From Amphiduros pacificus (taxonomy: Eukaryota; Annelida; Polychaeta; Phyllodocida; Hesionidae), in assembly GCA_949316495.1 (NCBI GenBank), contig OX439005.1, positions 4,001,001 through 4,065,000 on the forward strand: a DNA stretch of 64,000 bases, given 5' to 3'. The position numbers and the translations under genes are program-made. The first letter of the stretch is position 1; every line of letters starts with the position of its first letter. Positions 1 through 16,505 of the stretch are shown here, one piece after another. The notes beneath the pieces were generated by a model. The model saw only the letters and a program-made list of their open reading frames with translations. It made no database searches and was not told the DNA's origin.

Positions 1-3000
1 TCTGGTGTAGATTATCTCATGGCAGTATAGATCTACCAGACAGTATTCTCTGCACTACCTGGTGTAGATTATCTCATGGCAGTATAGATCTACCAGACAG
101 TATTCTCTGAGCTACCTGGTGTAGATTATATCATGGCAGTATAGATCTACCAGACAGTATTCTCTGCACTACCTGGTGTAGATTATCTCATGGCAGTATA
201 GATCTACCAGACAGTATTCTCTGCACTACCTGGTGTAGATTATCTCACGGCAGTATAGATCTACCAGACAGTATTCTCTGCACTCCCTGGTGTAGATTAT
301 CTCACAGCAGTATAGATCTACCTGACAGTATTCTCTGCACTACCTGGTGTAGATTATCTCATGGCAGTATAGATCTACCAGACAGTATTCTCTGCACTAC
401 CTGGTGTAGATTATCTCATGGCAGTATAAATCTACCAGACAGTATTCTCTGCACTACCTGGTGTAGATTATCTCATGGCAGTATAGATCTACCTGACAGT
501 ATTCTCTACACTACCTGTTGTAGAATATCTCATGGCAGTATAGATCTACCAGACAGTATTCTCTGCACTACCTGGTGTAGATTATCTCATGGCAGTATAG
601 ATCTACCAGACAGTATTCTCTGCACTACCTGGTGTAGATTATCTCATGGCAGTATAGATCTACCAGACAGTATTCTCTGCACTACCTGGTGTAGATTATC
701 TCACAGCAGTATAGATCTACCAGACAGTATTCTCTGCACTACCTGGTGTAGATTATCTCATGGCAGTATAGATCTACCAGACAGTATTCTCTGCATTACC
801 TGGTGTAGATTATCTCATGGCAGTATAGATCTACCAGACAGTATTCTCTGCACTACCTGGTGTAGATTATCTCATGGCAGTATAGATCTACCAGACAGTA
901 TTCTCTGCACTACCTGGTGTAGATTATCTCATGGCAGTATAGATCTACCAGACAGTATTCTCTGCATTACCTGGTGTAGATTATCTCATGGCAGTATAGA
1001 TCTACCAGACAGTATTCTCTGCACTACCGGGTGTAGATTATCTCATGGCAGCATAGATCTACCAGACAGTATTCTCTGCACTACCTGGTGTAGATTATCT
1101 CATGGCAGTATAGATCTACCAGTCAGTATTCTCTGCACTACCTGGTGTAGATTATCTCACAGCAGTATAGATCTACCAGACAGTATTCTCTGCACTACCT
1201 GGTGTAGATTATCTCATGGCAGCATAGATCTACCAGACAGTATTCTCTGCACTACCTGGTGTAGATTATCTCATGGCAGTATAGATCTACCAGACAGTAT
1301 TCTCTGCACTACCTGGTGTAGATTATCTCATGGCAGTATAGATCTACCAGACAGTATTCTCTGCACTACCTGGTGTAGATTATCTCATGGCAGTATAGAT
1401 CTACCAAACAGTATTCTCTGCACTACCTGGTGTAGATTATCTCATGGCAGTATAGATCTACCAGACAGTATTCTCTGCACTCCCTGGTGTAGATTATCTC
1501 ACAGCAGTATAGATCTACCAGACAGTATTCTCTGCACTACCTGGTGTAGACTATCCCATGGCAGTATAGATCTACCAGACAGTATTCTCTGCACTACCTG
1601 GTGTAGACTATCCCATGGCAGTATAGATCTACCAGACAGTGTTCTCTGCACTACCTGGTGTAGATTATCTCATGGCAGTATAGATCTACCAGACAGTATT
1701 CTCTGCACTACCTGGTGTAGATTATCTCATGGCAGTATAGATCTACCAGACAGTATTCTCTGCACTACCTGGTGTAGATTATCTCATGGCAGTATAGATC
1801 TACCAGACAGTATTCTCTGCACTACCTGGTGTAGATTATCTCGTGGCAGTATAGATCTACCAGACAGTATTCTCTGCACTACCTGGTGTAGATTATCTCA
1901 CAGCAGTATAGATCTACCAGACAGTATTCTCTAAACTACCTGGTGTAGATTATCTCATGGCAGTATAGATCTACCAGACAGTATTCTCTGCACTACCTGG
2001 TGTAGACTATCCCATGGCAGTATAGATCTACCAGACAGTATTCTCTGCACTACCTGGTGTAGATTATCTCATGGCAGTATAGATCTACCAGACAGTATTC
2101 TCTGCACTACCTGGTGTAGATTATCTCATGGCAGTATAGATCTACCAGACAGTATTCTCTGCACTACCTGGTGTAGATTATCTCATGGCAGCATAGATCT
2201 ACCAGACAGTATTCTCTGCACTACCTGGTGTAGATTATCTCATGGCAGTATAGATCTACCAGACAGTATTCTCTGCACTACCTGGTGTAGATTATCTCAC
2301 AGCAGTATAGATCTACCAGACAGTATTCTCTGCACTACCTGGTGTAGATTATCTCATGGCAGCATAGATCTACCAGACAGTATTCTCTGCACTACCTGGT
2401 GTAGATTATCTCATGGCAGTATAGATCTACCAGACAGTATTCTCTGCACCACCTGGTGTAGATTATCTCATGGTAGTATAGATCTACCAGACAGTATTCT
2501 CTGCACTAACTGGTGTAGATTATCTCATGGCAGCATAGATCTACCAGACAGTATTCTCTGCACTACCTGGTGTAGATTATCTCATGGCAGTATAGATCTA
2601 CCAGACAGTATTCTCTGCACCACCTGGTGTAGATTATCTCATGGTAGTATAGATCTACCAGACAGTATTCTCTGCACTAACTGGTGTAGATTATCTCATG
2701 GCAGCATAGATCTACCAGACAGTATTCTCTGCACTACCTGGTGTAGATTATCTCATGGCAGTATAGATCTACCAGACAGTATTCTCTGCACTACCTGGTG
2801 TAGATTATCTCATGGCAGCATAGATCTACCAGACAGTATTCTCTGCACTACCTGGTGTAGATTATCTCATGGCAGTATAGATCTACCAGACAGTATTCTC
2901 TGCACCACCTGGTGTAGATTATCTCATGGCAGTATAGATCTACCAGACAGTATTCTCTGCACTACCTGGTGTAGATTATCTCATGGTAGTATAGATCTAC

Positions 3001-4013
3001 CAGACAGTATTCTCTGCACTACCTGGTGTAGATTATCCCATGGCAGTATAGATCTACCAGACAGTATTCTCTGCACTACCTGGTGTAGATTATCTCATGG
3101 TAGTATAGATCTACCAGACAGTATTCTCTGCACTACCTGGTGTAGATTATCCCATGGCAGTATAGATCTACCAGACAGTATTCTCTGCACTACCTGGTGT
3201 AGATTATCCCATGGCAGTATAGATCTACCAGACAGTATTCTCTGCACTACCTGGTGTAGATTATCCCATGGCAGTATAGATCTACCAGACAGTATTCTCT
3301 GCACTACCTGGTGTAGATTATCCCATGGCAGTATAGATCTACCAGACAGTATTCTCTGCACTACCTGGTGTAGATTATCTCATGGCAGTATAGATCTACC
3401 AGACAGTATTCTCTGCACTACCTGGTGTAGATTATCTCATGGCAGTATAGATCTACCAGACAGTATTCTCTGCACTACCTGGTGTAGATTATCTCATGGC
3501 AGTATAGATCTACCAGACAGTATTCTCTGCACTACCTGGTGTAGATTATCTCATGGTAGTATAGATCTACCAGACAGTATTCTCTGCACTACCTGGTGTA
3601 GATTATCTCATGGCAGTATAGATCCACCAGACAGTATTCTCTGCACCACCTGGTGTAGATTATCTCATGGCAGTATAGATCTACCAGACAGTATTCTCTG
3701 CACTACCTGGTGTAGATTATCTCATGGCAATATAGATCTACCAGACAGTATTCTCTGCACTACCTGGTGTAGACTATCCCATGGCAGTATAGATCTACCA
3801 GACACTATTCTCTGCACTACCTGGTGTAGATTATCTCATGGCAGTATAGATCTACCAGACAGTATTCTCTGCACTAACTGGTGTAGATTATCTCATGGCA
3901 GCATAGATCTACCAGACAGTATTCTCTGCACTACCTGGTGTAGATTATCTCATGGCAGTATAGATCTACCACAGTATTCTCTGCACTAACTGGTGTAGAT
4001 TATCTCATGGCAG
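1..4013. repeat. 57-bp minisatellite, ~70 copies
   Basis: A head-to-tail array with a 57-bp period fills the left end and runs off the window edge. Units are highly alike, differing mostly at a few recurring positions (for example CATGG versus CACAG, or CAGTATAG versus CAGCATAG). Higher-order blocks of variant units recur, which suggests recent expansion and gene conversion. Each unit carries the 8-bp palindrome TAGATCTA. Because 57 is a multiple of three, some frames stay open over several units on the minus strand, but most units carry stops. I read it as non-coding, lying downstream of or inside the PKC gene. Confidence 0.97.
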
Positions 4014-4470
4014 AACAGACCAAACATTGATTGATACAGAGGTGAGATATGGCAGTTTCATTAAGTTGGCATGGGATTATCCACATGGGATAAGCCACTA
4101 TTGGCCCACATTGATCTCTCACATCAATACTTGGGTCACCACTTATCCATTCTCCTGTATTCTTAACTCCAGCCCTCTTACTTTAAAGTTTGTCCTCATG
4201 ACCTGAAGTATTTTTACTGAGAAATAACAAACCTGTCTCTTAGGGATTGAGATTTTCATAGAACTTGTGTCAAGTTGAAGAAGGAGGTGTCCGTTTCGTC
4301 TGGATGAAAGATGTCAATGTCTTCTAGCTTTAAAACAATATTGAGAAGGTGTCCACTCTTTCTCTATGCACAATTTTAGTGTCAACTCTTTCTGTATAAA
4401 GCTAAAATTGACTCATAGTTTTAATATATTTTAAAGGAAAGTGTTCACTTTAGTCGTATGGTTCTATTCT
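4014..4470. other. Unique spacer between two arrays
   Basis: About 450 bp of AT-rich single-copy sequence separates the 57-bp and 85-bp arrays. I see no exon, RNA gene or mobile element in it. Confidence 0.5.
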
Positions 4471-5610
4471 TTGTCCATGTGACCATCATAACTTCATATA
4501 AATTATTTTATCTCATGTTCTGAAACTGTCATACTCCTGTAGACCATTTGACCATTATAACTTCATCTTAACTATTTTATCTAATGTTCCGATTATGTTG
4601 TCTCCAGGTCATATATACTCTTGTAGACCATGTGACCATTATAACTTCATCTAAACTATTTCATGTTTTGTTCCGATTCTGTTGTCTCCTAGTCATATAT
4701 ATGCTCTTGTAGACCATGTGACCATTATAACTTCATCTAAACTATTTCATTCCTTGTTCTGATTCTGTTGTCTCTAGGTCATATATACTCCTTTAGACCA
4801 TTTGACCATTGTAACTTCATATAAATTATTTCATCTAATGTTCCGATTCTGTTGTCTCCAGGTCATATATACTCTTGTAGACCATTTGACCATTATAACT
4901 TCATCTTAACTATTTCATTCCTTGTTCCGATTCCGTTGTCTCCCAGTCATATATACTCTTGTAGACCATTTGACCATTATAACTTCATCTAAACTATTTT
5001 ATTCCTTGTTCCGATTTTGTTGTCTCCAAGTCATATATACTCTTGTAGACCATTTGACCATTATAACTTCATCTAAACTATTTCATTCCTTGTTCCGATT
5101 CTGTTGTCTCCTAGTCATATATATGCTCTTGAAGACCATGTGACCATTATAACTTCATCTAAACTATTTCATTCCTTGTTCCAATCCCGTTGTCTCCCAG
5201 TCATATATACTCTTGTAGACCATTTTACCATTATAACTTCATCTAAACTATTTCATGTCTTGTTCCGATTCTGTTGTCTCATAGTCATATATATGCTCTT
5301 GAAGACCATGTGACCATTATAACTTCATCTAAACTATTTCATTCCTTGTTCCAATCCTGTTGTCTCCCAGTCATATATACTCTTGTAGACCATTTGACCA
5401 TTATAACTTCATCTAAACTATTTCATTCCTTGTTCCGATCCCGTTGTCTCCCAGTCATATATACTCTTGTAGACCATTTGACCATTATAACTTCATCTTA
5501 ACTACCGGTATTTCATTCCTTGTTCCGATCCCGTTGTCTCCTAGTCATATATACTGTTGTAGACCTTGTGACCATTATAATTTCATCTAAACTATTTTAT
5601 TTCTTGTTAC
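4471..5610. repeat. 85-bp minisatellite, ~13 copies
   Basis: Tandem units of about 85 bp, more diverged than the neighbouring 57-bp array. Each contains a recognisable CATATATACTCTTGTAGACC core, a GACCATTATAACTTCATC segment and a TTCCGATTCTGTTGTCTCC segment. Short open frames across it repeat the same peptide out of step and are products of the repeat. The higher divergence suggests it is older than the array at 1-4013. Confidence 0.93.
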
Positions 5611-8600
5611 CATAACATAACTTTAAAATAGATATTAAGACTTAAGTTATGTCATTACTGGAGAAAAGAAAACCTCGCATATCCAATTATAAAAAGGATA
5701 CAGAGGGAGGAAAATAAAGACTTTAAATTTGTCTGTGAAGAAATATAAAAAATCTAATCTACAAAAATTAAGCGTAACTAAAACCACACCAACAAATCTA
5801 GGAAGGTGGCGCTTCAGTCAGAAACACAACCTTTTCTAACCCACACAAAATTTAGGAGTCTGCAAATTTTTATTCATTTGAAATAAATTCACACATTTTT
5901 CTAGATCTTCATTATTTGTAACCCCATAATATTTCAAAACTATCTTTCTCAATTTATTGAAATAAAAATGAAAATCTGGTATTCCAAATGATGAATCAAA
6001 TCCAGAAATTTAAATTTTACAAAATAGAAATGGTATCCAAACTTTTATCAATTTTATGGAACATACTATTTTCAACATTTTAACACTACTTTCATAAAAA
6101 TTTGCAATTCCCTTAATGCTACATTCATGACAAAACTTTCAACAAAATTGCAGGTGCATTCAATACTGTTTGAATGTGCCTGCTTACTTACTTTTGTCAA
6201 CTGTGAAACAAGACAAAAAAATTCAATATGATTAGTCTAAGTGATTGTAAAGCATTAAAACAGTTAAGAACAATAACCATTTCAATTAATTCACCATGCT
6301 ATTAATGAATTAGAAATTGTTAAACATTTATACATTATATCTATCAACTGTCGCTGTTAATGTTATCACAGTAATTATTCAAATCTAATCTTAATATAAA
6401 CTAGTACAAAGCGCATCAACGACAAAACAGTTATTTGTGGAGTTTACTCTTAAAATTGTGCATATCAAGCAAGTTGGTTTCAATTATCATTGATCAGTAA
6501 ATGATTACCTCATGAACTGAATATTTGATCATAAGGAATAGGGTAGAGAGGGCATTTGCTTCTAAAAACCTTTAAAGCCTATTATCTTGAAGAGAAAATA
6601 GGTCAAGGTCATGATTTAGAACATGTGTGGGAAACCAGGTATAAAAATGATGATGAGACAGAGCAAAATCACCAAGCTGCAGGAACTTTAAAAAGTCTAT
6701 TTTAGTTGAAAAATACAGAAAAAAGCTTGTGAATAATTGTGAATTTGTTGATAATCATTATCAATTCTGTCAAACCTTAAACATTCTTTCCATCAGGAAT
6801 TTTATAATCATTTATTTAAATATAGGCCAACTGTATGATCATGAAGAACATCACGGTTTTATCGTATAAATACTTTTTGTAAGTGAATCATGGTCATATA
6901 TTGAACCAGGCAGGAATCTTGTTTGGGCTCTATTTGTGGACAAGGCAAAAGATAAATAACTTTTTGCTGAATATATCATGTTTAGAGATTTAAATGACAC
7001 AGGGAGCATGCATTAATGGTTTATATCATCAGTTGGAGCCAAACATCTATATGGTCATGCTTGGAAATGACCAAATATGGTCATGCATGGAAATGACCGA
7101 ATATGGTCATGCGGGGACATGGCAGGACCATGTTGTATCATGCACAAGGTAGACATGGCCCATTATACTAATTATATAATATAATGTGTGACCTTATTTG
7201 ATCACATTGTTGCTTGAAAAAATAGAAGTTTTGCCCAAACTGTTCATGACACTCAACTATTTCACATGTAATGATAAACTGATGTGTATATGCACATATA
7301 ACATATAAATATAAATACATTTTATGAAATATTAAGAAACTCATATATATAGCATGCAGCAGTGACACTTCGTGACACCATAATGACCCAGCCTCCACTA
7401 ATGTTGTGCAGCTTTAATTACTTCACACATTTGTGGACATAACCCAGTGTGTATGGTGAGTACACACCAGCATAACTAACTCTGCCAACATCAATGCTGT
7501 CAATTCACCATCATGGGTACAAAAATCACGAAAATAAATTTCAAAACAAATTAAGACAAAGCTCAACAGATGTCAGTGAAAACATGCAAAACACAAAATC
7601 AAGGAACTGTAGTTTCCCCAGTTTGATTCTACGTGACATCAGTCTCCTATTATTATTTTATAAAAATATCTATTAAGTGTGTAATTACAGCATTTATCTT
7701 GCTGGAAAAATGTCAGCATTCATTATGGCTGAGCAGTTAAATGGGCTGTAGGGTGGGTTGGGGCTGGATAAATACATATTGGGGCTGCATGTTGATTAAA
7801 CAAACAAAAATATTTCCACAAAAATTAGGACAATCACATTTCATGCTTTATGATAACCTTGAAAACTACATTTGCAATCACTTTGTTTTTCAAAATTTGA
7901 AAAAAAAAATCTATTCCGAAATGTGTCATATCACTGTGGTGAATTAGAAGAAAACCATGTATTTGCTGGGCAAAACAGCACCAAAACTCACTTGTATGCT
8001 GTGGAACAATTCGTAACACATTTTCGGTATATTTGAAAATAGCATGCAATGTGCAAATGATCTATGTCAGTCTATCTTTGACAGCATTTTTAAAGAATTA
8101 AACCTCATTTTCAAGGAGACAATTTTTGTATGATTCTTTAATGGCATGCATTCTTTTTCAAAGATCCAGAGAGTTCTGATTAACACATGTTGAATGATTG
8201 TGGTAAGGTCTACACAAAATTAAAGTTGATTTTATTTGATTTAAAGAAGTTCAGTATACAAACAATTATGTCAGACCGCCTTAAATATCAAAGGTGAGAT
8301 TTTCTGTACATGAATTTCTTTTGGAGATAATTGTAATTCTTGATTATGGAGGCGAGAAGCTTCATGAATATCTTGCAGTGATCTTTATAACAGACAACAA
8401 TTTTTACTTCCTAATTCCTGATGCTATCGCTTTAAGCATTGAATACCAACTGTTCTGGAAGACTGCTTCAGCAGTTACCTTTTCATGCAGCATTGTAACA
8501 AGAAGGAAGTTTAAAAAGCCTTATTGCTGATGCATAGATATAATCTGTTTGATGTCTGAAAGGTTATTTCTTTTTCATTGGTTATCTTTCTATCATCATT

Positions 8601-9325
8601 GAATTAAAATGTTTGCCAATGATCTTCAATATTTTTTGATGCACAAATACTTTTGGCATTCACTATGTTCATTGAATGAAACTTCTGGGAAGATTCCAAA
8701 GTAAAGCGACCATCAATGTCATAAAGCAACTGGGAAGTAAATATATATGTTTAATTTAGGCTTGTTATTTCTTGCCAGTGCTTGACAATTCTATATTTTT
8801 TCAAAAGATTTACAGGCAAAATCAACAGTCCAAGATAAAAAATGACTTGAAATGTTTGTCAAACAGACATTTTGAGTATTGCTTCTGAATGTTTGCTTCT
8901 CACTTCAATTTGACAGTTGTGATGGATAGTTTCTAAATAAAATCTTGTTTAGAATTAAATGGCATGCTTGGAGATGGATCCTGTCACCATTATTTAATAC
9001 TTTAAATCTCTGGTATAGAGTCTGACTATTCTCCAATGCCATTCTATGGAATTCACAAACTATTCATTTACCCAAAATAAAGAAGGGATATAATCCTATA
9101 TTAATATTCAAGATCCAGATTATCCACTCCAACAAAGTCCATTATTTTAGAAGACCACATACCCATGAGATCAAAAATATTTTCATGCCAGCGTGACAGA
9201 CGATATTACACACATAAGTTCTGGATATTTCACAGACAGATAATTCAAAAGCACATAAAGAAATGACACATATACAAATGACACATATATAATTGTTTAT
9301 AGGTTCAAATATCTGGTATATTTAC
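5611..9325 (-). other. Probable PKC intron sequence; no exon recognised
   Basis: This 3.7-kb AT-rich stretch lies downstream, on the minus strand, of the second coding exon of the novel PKC gene, so it should be intron. I looked on the minus strand for the expected next exon (the C1A zinc-finger region) and did not find it. The rest of the gene is therefore presumably left of the window. A small degenerate repeat built on AAATGACC and ATATGGTCATGC lies at about 7050-7120. Confidence 0.45.
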
Positions 9326-9990
9326 CTTCTGATGCAGATCCATTGAGTTCAATGATAATGTGCACTCTACCAGCAGGTTCCAAGTCAACCTGCAAACAAA
9401 CCCACAAAACTAAAGAGAGAGTTCCTCTCAAATGATTGGCTAATTAGGTAGTTAAGTATGTAAACAAACAGTGACCCAAACCCTGGACAAATGGGTAATT
9501 CTTGTCACTTCAGAGACATATCATTAACATATTTCCCACTCTGAGATTGACAGCTGTGTGTCACTTTCCATGGCTGTTTAGCAATGAAATGGTCCCTGTG
9601 CAACCTAGTCCACACATCTAGTTCCTTAATGACAAGATAAATTTCACTCACCCAAATATCTGAGGCTTGTTTTCCTCCAAGGTCTTCAAATGCAACCGAA
9701 CAGTTTGCCACAAATTCATCTGATGCGATACTGTCATGAAAAACTGTCAAATTTAAAATCTGTCCATTGTGCACTTGCGATGTGAATTCTTCATTCCAAA
9801 CAGGCTTAAATGTTCTTTGCTTAGTGTTGGTCTTTGCTATATGCTCTTCGTCCACATCGATTGAAATATAAGGGTCAATCAGCTGAAAATTTTTGTTGCT
9901 TCCCATCGAATGGCGAGTGGCAAAATTGGTCGGTCTAAGGTCGACAGCCTCGCAGACTTTGATCTTCATGGAACCGTTGAAGAACACCAT
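9326..9990 (-). CDS. Novel-type protein kinase C (PKC epsilon / Apl II-like), N-terminal C2 domain exons, partial
   Basis: Two coding exons on the minus strand: 9652-9990 (113 codons, ending TGG before GTGAGT) and 9326-9389 (64 nt, ending GAAG before GTAAAT), with a 262-bp intron. The protein starts [20 protein letters not shown] and contains [42 protein letters not shown] and, after the splice, [17 protein letters not shown]. This is the N-terminal C2 domain of novel PKCs, closest in pattern to vertebrate PKC epsilon and mollusc Apl II. The start ATG matches the family N-terminus. Novel PKCs are diacylglycerol-activated, calcium-independent Ser/Thr kinases; their C2 domain mediates targeting and autoinhibition. 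The C1 and kinase domains are not in the window. The gene shares a promoter with ISCA2. Family is near certain; the epsilon assignment is likely. Confidence 0.9.
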
Positions 9991-10421
9991 GTTGCCGGTT
10001 CACTCCTCCACCAAACCTTTCTCCAGACGCTCTTGTACAATTCTAACACCGATCGGCGATCCTAGATCATTTGTAGCGGCACAAGAGAGTCAGTTTTCTA
10101 CAGTGACCCTTTCCATCCTGCCAGATTTTTGTGGAGACCATTACGGAAGCTAATAATCTGTCCCACAATGCATCAGCTAAACACCAATGCGCCTGCGCCA
10201 ATCAATATTACCCCATACAACATCTAAAAATAATTAAACAAATTCTCAAAGATATTATTAAAATGTCATCAGATACTTGCTGTAATTTTATTTATGATGT
10301 AGAATTGATTGTCTACAGGTGTTCGAAAATCTGAAGATTTTTTCGCAAATTTATATAAAACCTGTGGAATTGTTTTCTTGGCAATTGATATAAGGGGTCA
10401 AAAATTAATGTTTATGTCAAA
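9991..10421. promoter_or_regulatory. Bidirectional promoter between PKC (minus) and ISCA2 (plus)
   Basis: A 431-bp gap separates two divergent start codons. It holds an NRF1-type palindrome TGCGCCTGCGCC at 10188-10199, followed by a CCAAT box (CCAATCA), an ETS-like CGGAAGC near 10144 and a CCCACAATGC string near 10172 that is one base from the ZNF143 core. These are typical of TATA-less housekeeping promoters. NRF1 drives many nuclear genes for mitochondrial proteins, which suits ISCA2. Motif function is inferred. Confidence 0.6.
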
Positions 10422-13880
<3,459 letters not shown>

Positions 13881-13933
13881 ACAACGAATAGAACTATAGA
13901 CAAACTACAGACAACTAACTTTGGACACTTAAT

Positions 13934-13939
13934 AATAAA
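13934..13939 (+). terminator. ISCA2 polyadenylation signal (AATAAA)
   Basis: AATAAA lies 54 bp after the ISCA2 stop codon in A/T-rich sequence. It is the first canonical signal downstream and implies a very short 3' UTR. Confidence 0.5.
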
Positions 13940-16505
13940 AATATAAAATCACAGATTAATGTATATGTAAGTCTTGTCGTGGCATCTTATCAAGTTGTGG
14001 AATGCATTTATTTGTGATGTTAATATATTTGAATGGAATGTTATGATTTACTGGTCTATGAGCAACCGTGGAAGCTATGGTTTCAGTTTCTGTTGGTGGG
14101 TGCATCTCTGCATCTGTCAATAACAGCTTCAACATTTTGCTATATCTTATCAGCTATTTCTGTTGCAGGCTCCAAATTTGTGCCACATATGCATCTATTG
14201 AAGACCTAAAATAAGACCTCAAATATGACTTTGACCTGTTTTTCAAGTATTGCCATAACTTTGCTATTTTGCAATAAGTTGACACCTATTTTAGTTATGG
14301 ACTCAAGACTTTTCCTAGACGAAAAAATGGAATACTGTTACATGGCTGTGAAAAAAGGACACAGTTGTTTTGGTCTATTTTAATTCTGACAACAAATTCT
14401 GAAAGTGGGTTGTCACATCCATGAAACTTTCCTGAGATTTTGATAAGTACGATCCAGTTCTCAGCACTCAAACAGGATTGAATATATTATATTTGCAATT
14501 ATTATTTATTTTTACAATTTTGTATGAGGCACATCCAAAAGGTTAAAGAATGTTTTGATTAGGCATATTTCATAAAACTACGTACAGGAAACAGGATTTA
14601 AAATTTATTTATTTTCTTGGCTTCATCATAAATGATTTTATATTTTGGAACACTGAAAAATCAATATTTGCAAAGATTTTAAGTCTGTCCTTTAAAAGGA
14701 TTAATAAATTGCTGTTATATCATTTCGTACTTATTGAAATTAAAAAATATGTTGAAGGCAATTAAAGGATGAATGGGCATGTATTTCTCTGAACAAATAC
14801 AAAGGTTATGTTTCTTGTGAAAGTCAGAGTCACATATAATTATGTATGTTAAGTATGTTAGATATGCTATATTAAATGAAGACTTACACCATGGATGGCA
14901 GTAGAGACAATGGAAATATTCATTGCCCTTGGTCCATGCATGTCCACTCTATCAACATGTGCATTTTGTCCAGACAAAAGCATCATTAATGTATTATCTC
15001 AGTAATATGCTTTGCAAGATTTTTCAGTATTTTTCTAAAATAATTGAGTTAGCATTTTAATTAGTATTTTCATGAAAAAAAAGCTCCTGGAGTCAATATG
15101 CATATTTAAAGTATAGTAGAACATCCGTAGCTACCTAAAATCATACATGGATCACCAGTCAATGAATGGTTATTATGTTGCAATTTGGAATGAAGCCAAA
15201 TGAACATATGCTACTTTTTTTTTAGTTTTGCGATGTTGAAATGCATATGGTGATCACCACCTCCCACATTGTTACTATGGACACTTCATGTAACCATTTG
15301 TTATCTGCTCTCTGATTGGTCAAATAATTGCCCTTGTCTGCCACCATTGTCTCGGCTGCCGTGATTGGTCCATAAACAAGATAAAGATACAAGATGCTTA
15401 TAGTATTATTAATAAAATGGCAACCTCTGGCATTTAAGTATGTTAGATTCCAGGAATGTGTAGGTCTCACAAAATGTTGAACAGGCTCTAGGATTTTCCT
15501 TTGATTTTCCTTTGATAATAAAAGTGGGACAATAAGACACTCATATACATGTAAATATCTTTTCCACAATTGTAATTGTATATAGAAATAAACAGAAATT
15601 GATGGAGATAGGCCCTGTAAAAAATGTGTATTTAAATAAAGCAACAATTATTACGTTTTATTTGTGTATTATTTATTATGATATAATGTTTTCCAGTAGA
15701 TTGTAAACTATAAATTCACAGCCAATTTATAAATATTTGTAAACCTAGGAGGGTTAAGAGGGTAGTGTTACCAAGGTTACGCCATATCACATCTGCATAC
15801 ATTCATTCTTTAGATTAAATAGCAAAAAATCACACCCAATAATTTTTTATCGTAGTTGTAAGACAGGTGAGTATTCAGCAGAATATTATGCATAGTTCAT
15901 TTTACAACAACGAATCCCCACATATTTATATTAGACTGGGTTCTGTCTCCCTTCTGGGGTCAGTACAGAAAATGGCTGCTTTATTTATAGTTTGAATTCT
16001 TTTAATCTTTATACGTTTGATTGAACTAACCAAGGGCCATGTTCAAAAGTTAACAAATGAACTCCAATACAACTCCAGGCAAATTTACATTTAATAGTAA
16101 CAAGACAATATTTACAAAAGTTGACATACATGTGTATTCTCTCATTGCTTGCAAGAAATATTAATATTTACTACTTTTGAAAAAAACTATTTGAAAAAAA
16201 ACGTCAAATATCAAATATTAAACGAACTTCACATTCGTATATTTACATGCAGTAGTTACTTTGTCATATATATCAGACACCCGTATGCTTGTTCACGCAG
16301 ATCTCAAAATGAGATTTCTGTTTGTCAAAGTTTAAGATTCCGTCTTTTTTGTTCTTAAACATAAGATAAATATCCCTAGTTAATTATCTGATTGTTGTCA
16401 TAGTCCAAACATAGAAACTTCTTTTTGACTAGAATTCTAAGAAATTCCTGCGTCTGAAATATAGTGTTCTGTTAATTTATGATAATTTGAGATGTGTGAA
16501 GTGCA
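13940..16505. other. Intergenic, ISCA2 3' end to SLC51A-like B 3' end
   Basis: This 2.6-kb AT-rich gap lies between two convergent genes. TTTATT at 15980-15985 (AATAAA on the minus strand) could end the transporter transcript with a ~520-nt 3' UTR. Near 15310-15372 two inverted CCAAT strings (GATTGGTC) lie about 45 bp apart in slightly GC-richer sequence, perhaps a repeat fragment. A 141-codon open frame at 15222-15647 on the minus strand has no recognisable family. Confidence 0.45.

Noticed and set aside
3095-3361. Open frame encoding a 19-aa repeat peptide on the minus strand
   Set aside because: It lies inside the 57-bp array; openness comes from the period being divisible by three and a few units lacking stops.
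4922-5501. Three overlapping 69-75-codon frames on the plus strand
   Set aside because: Products of the 85-bp array; the same peptide recurs out of step and most units contain stops.
15222-15647. 141-codon minus-strand open frame
   Set aside because: No family recognised, no ATG start or splice context, and AT-rich composition typical of non-coding DNA.
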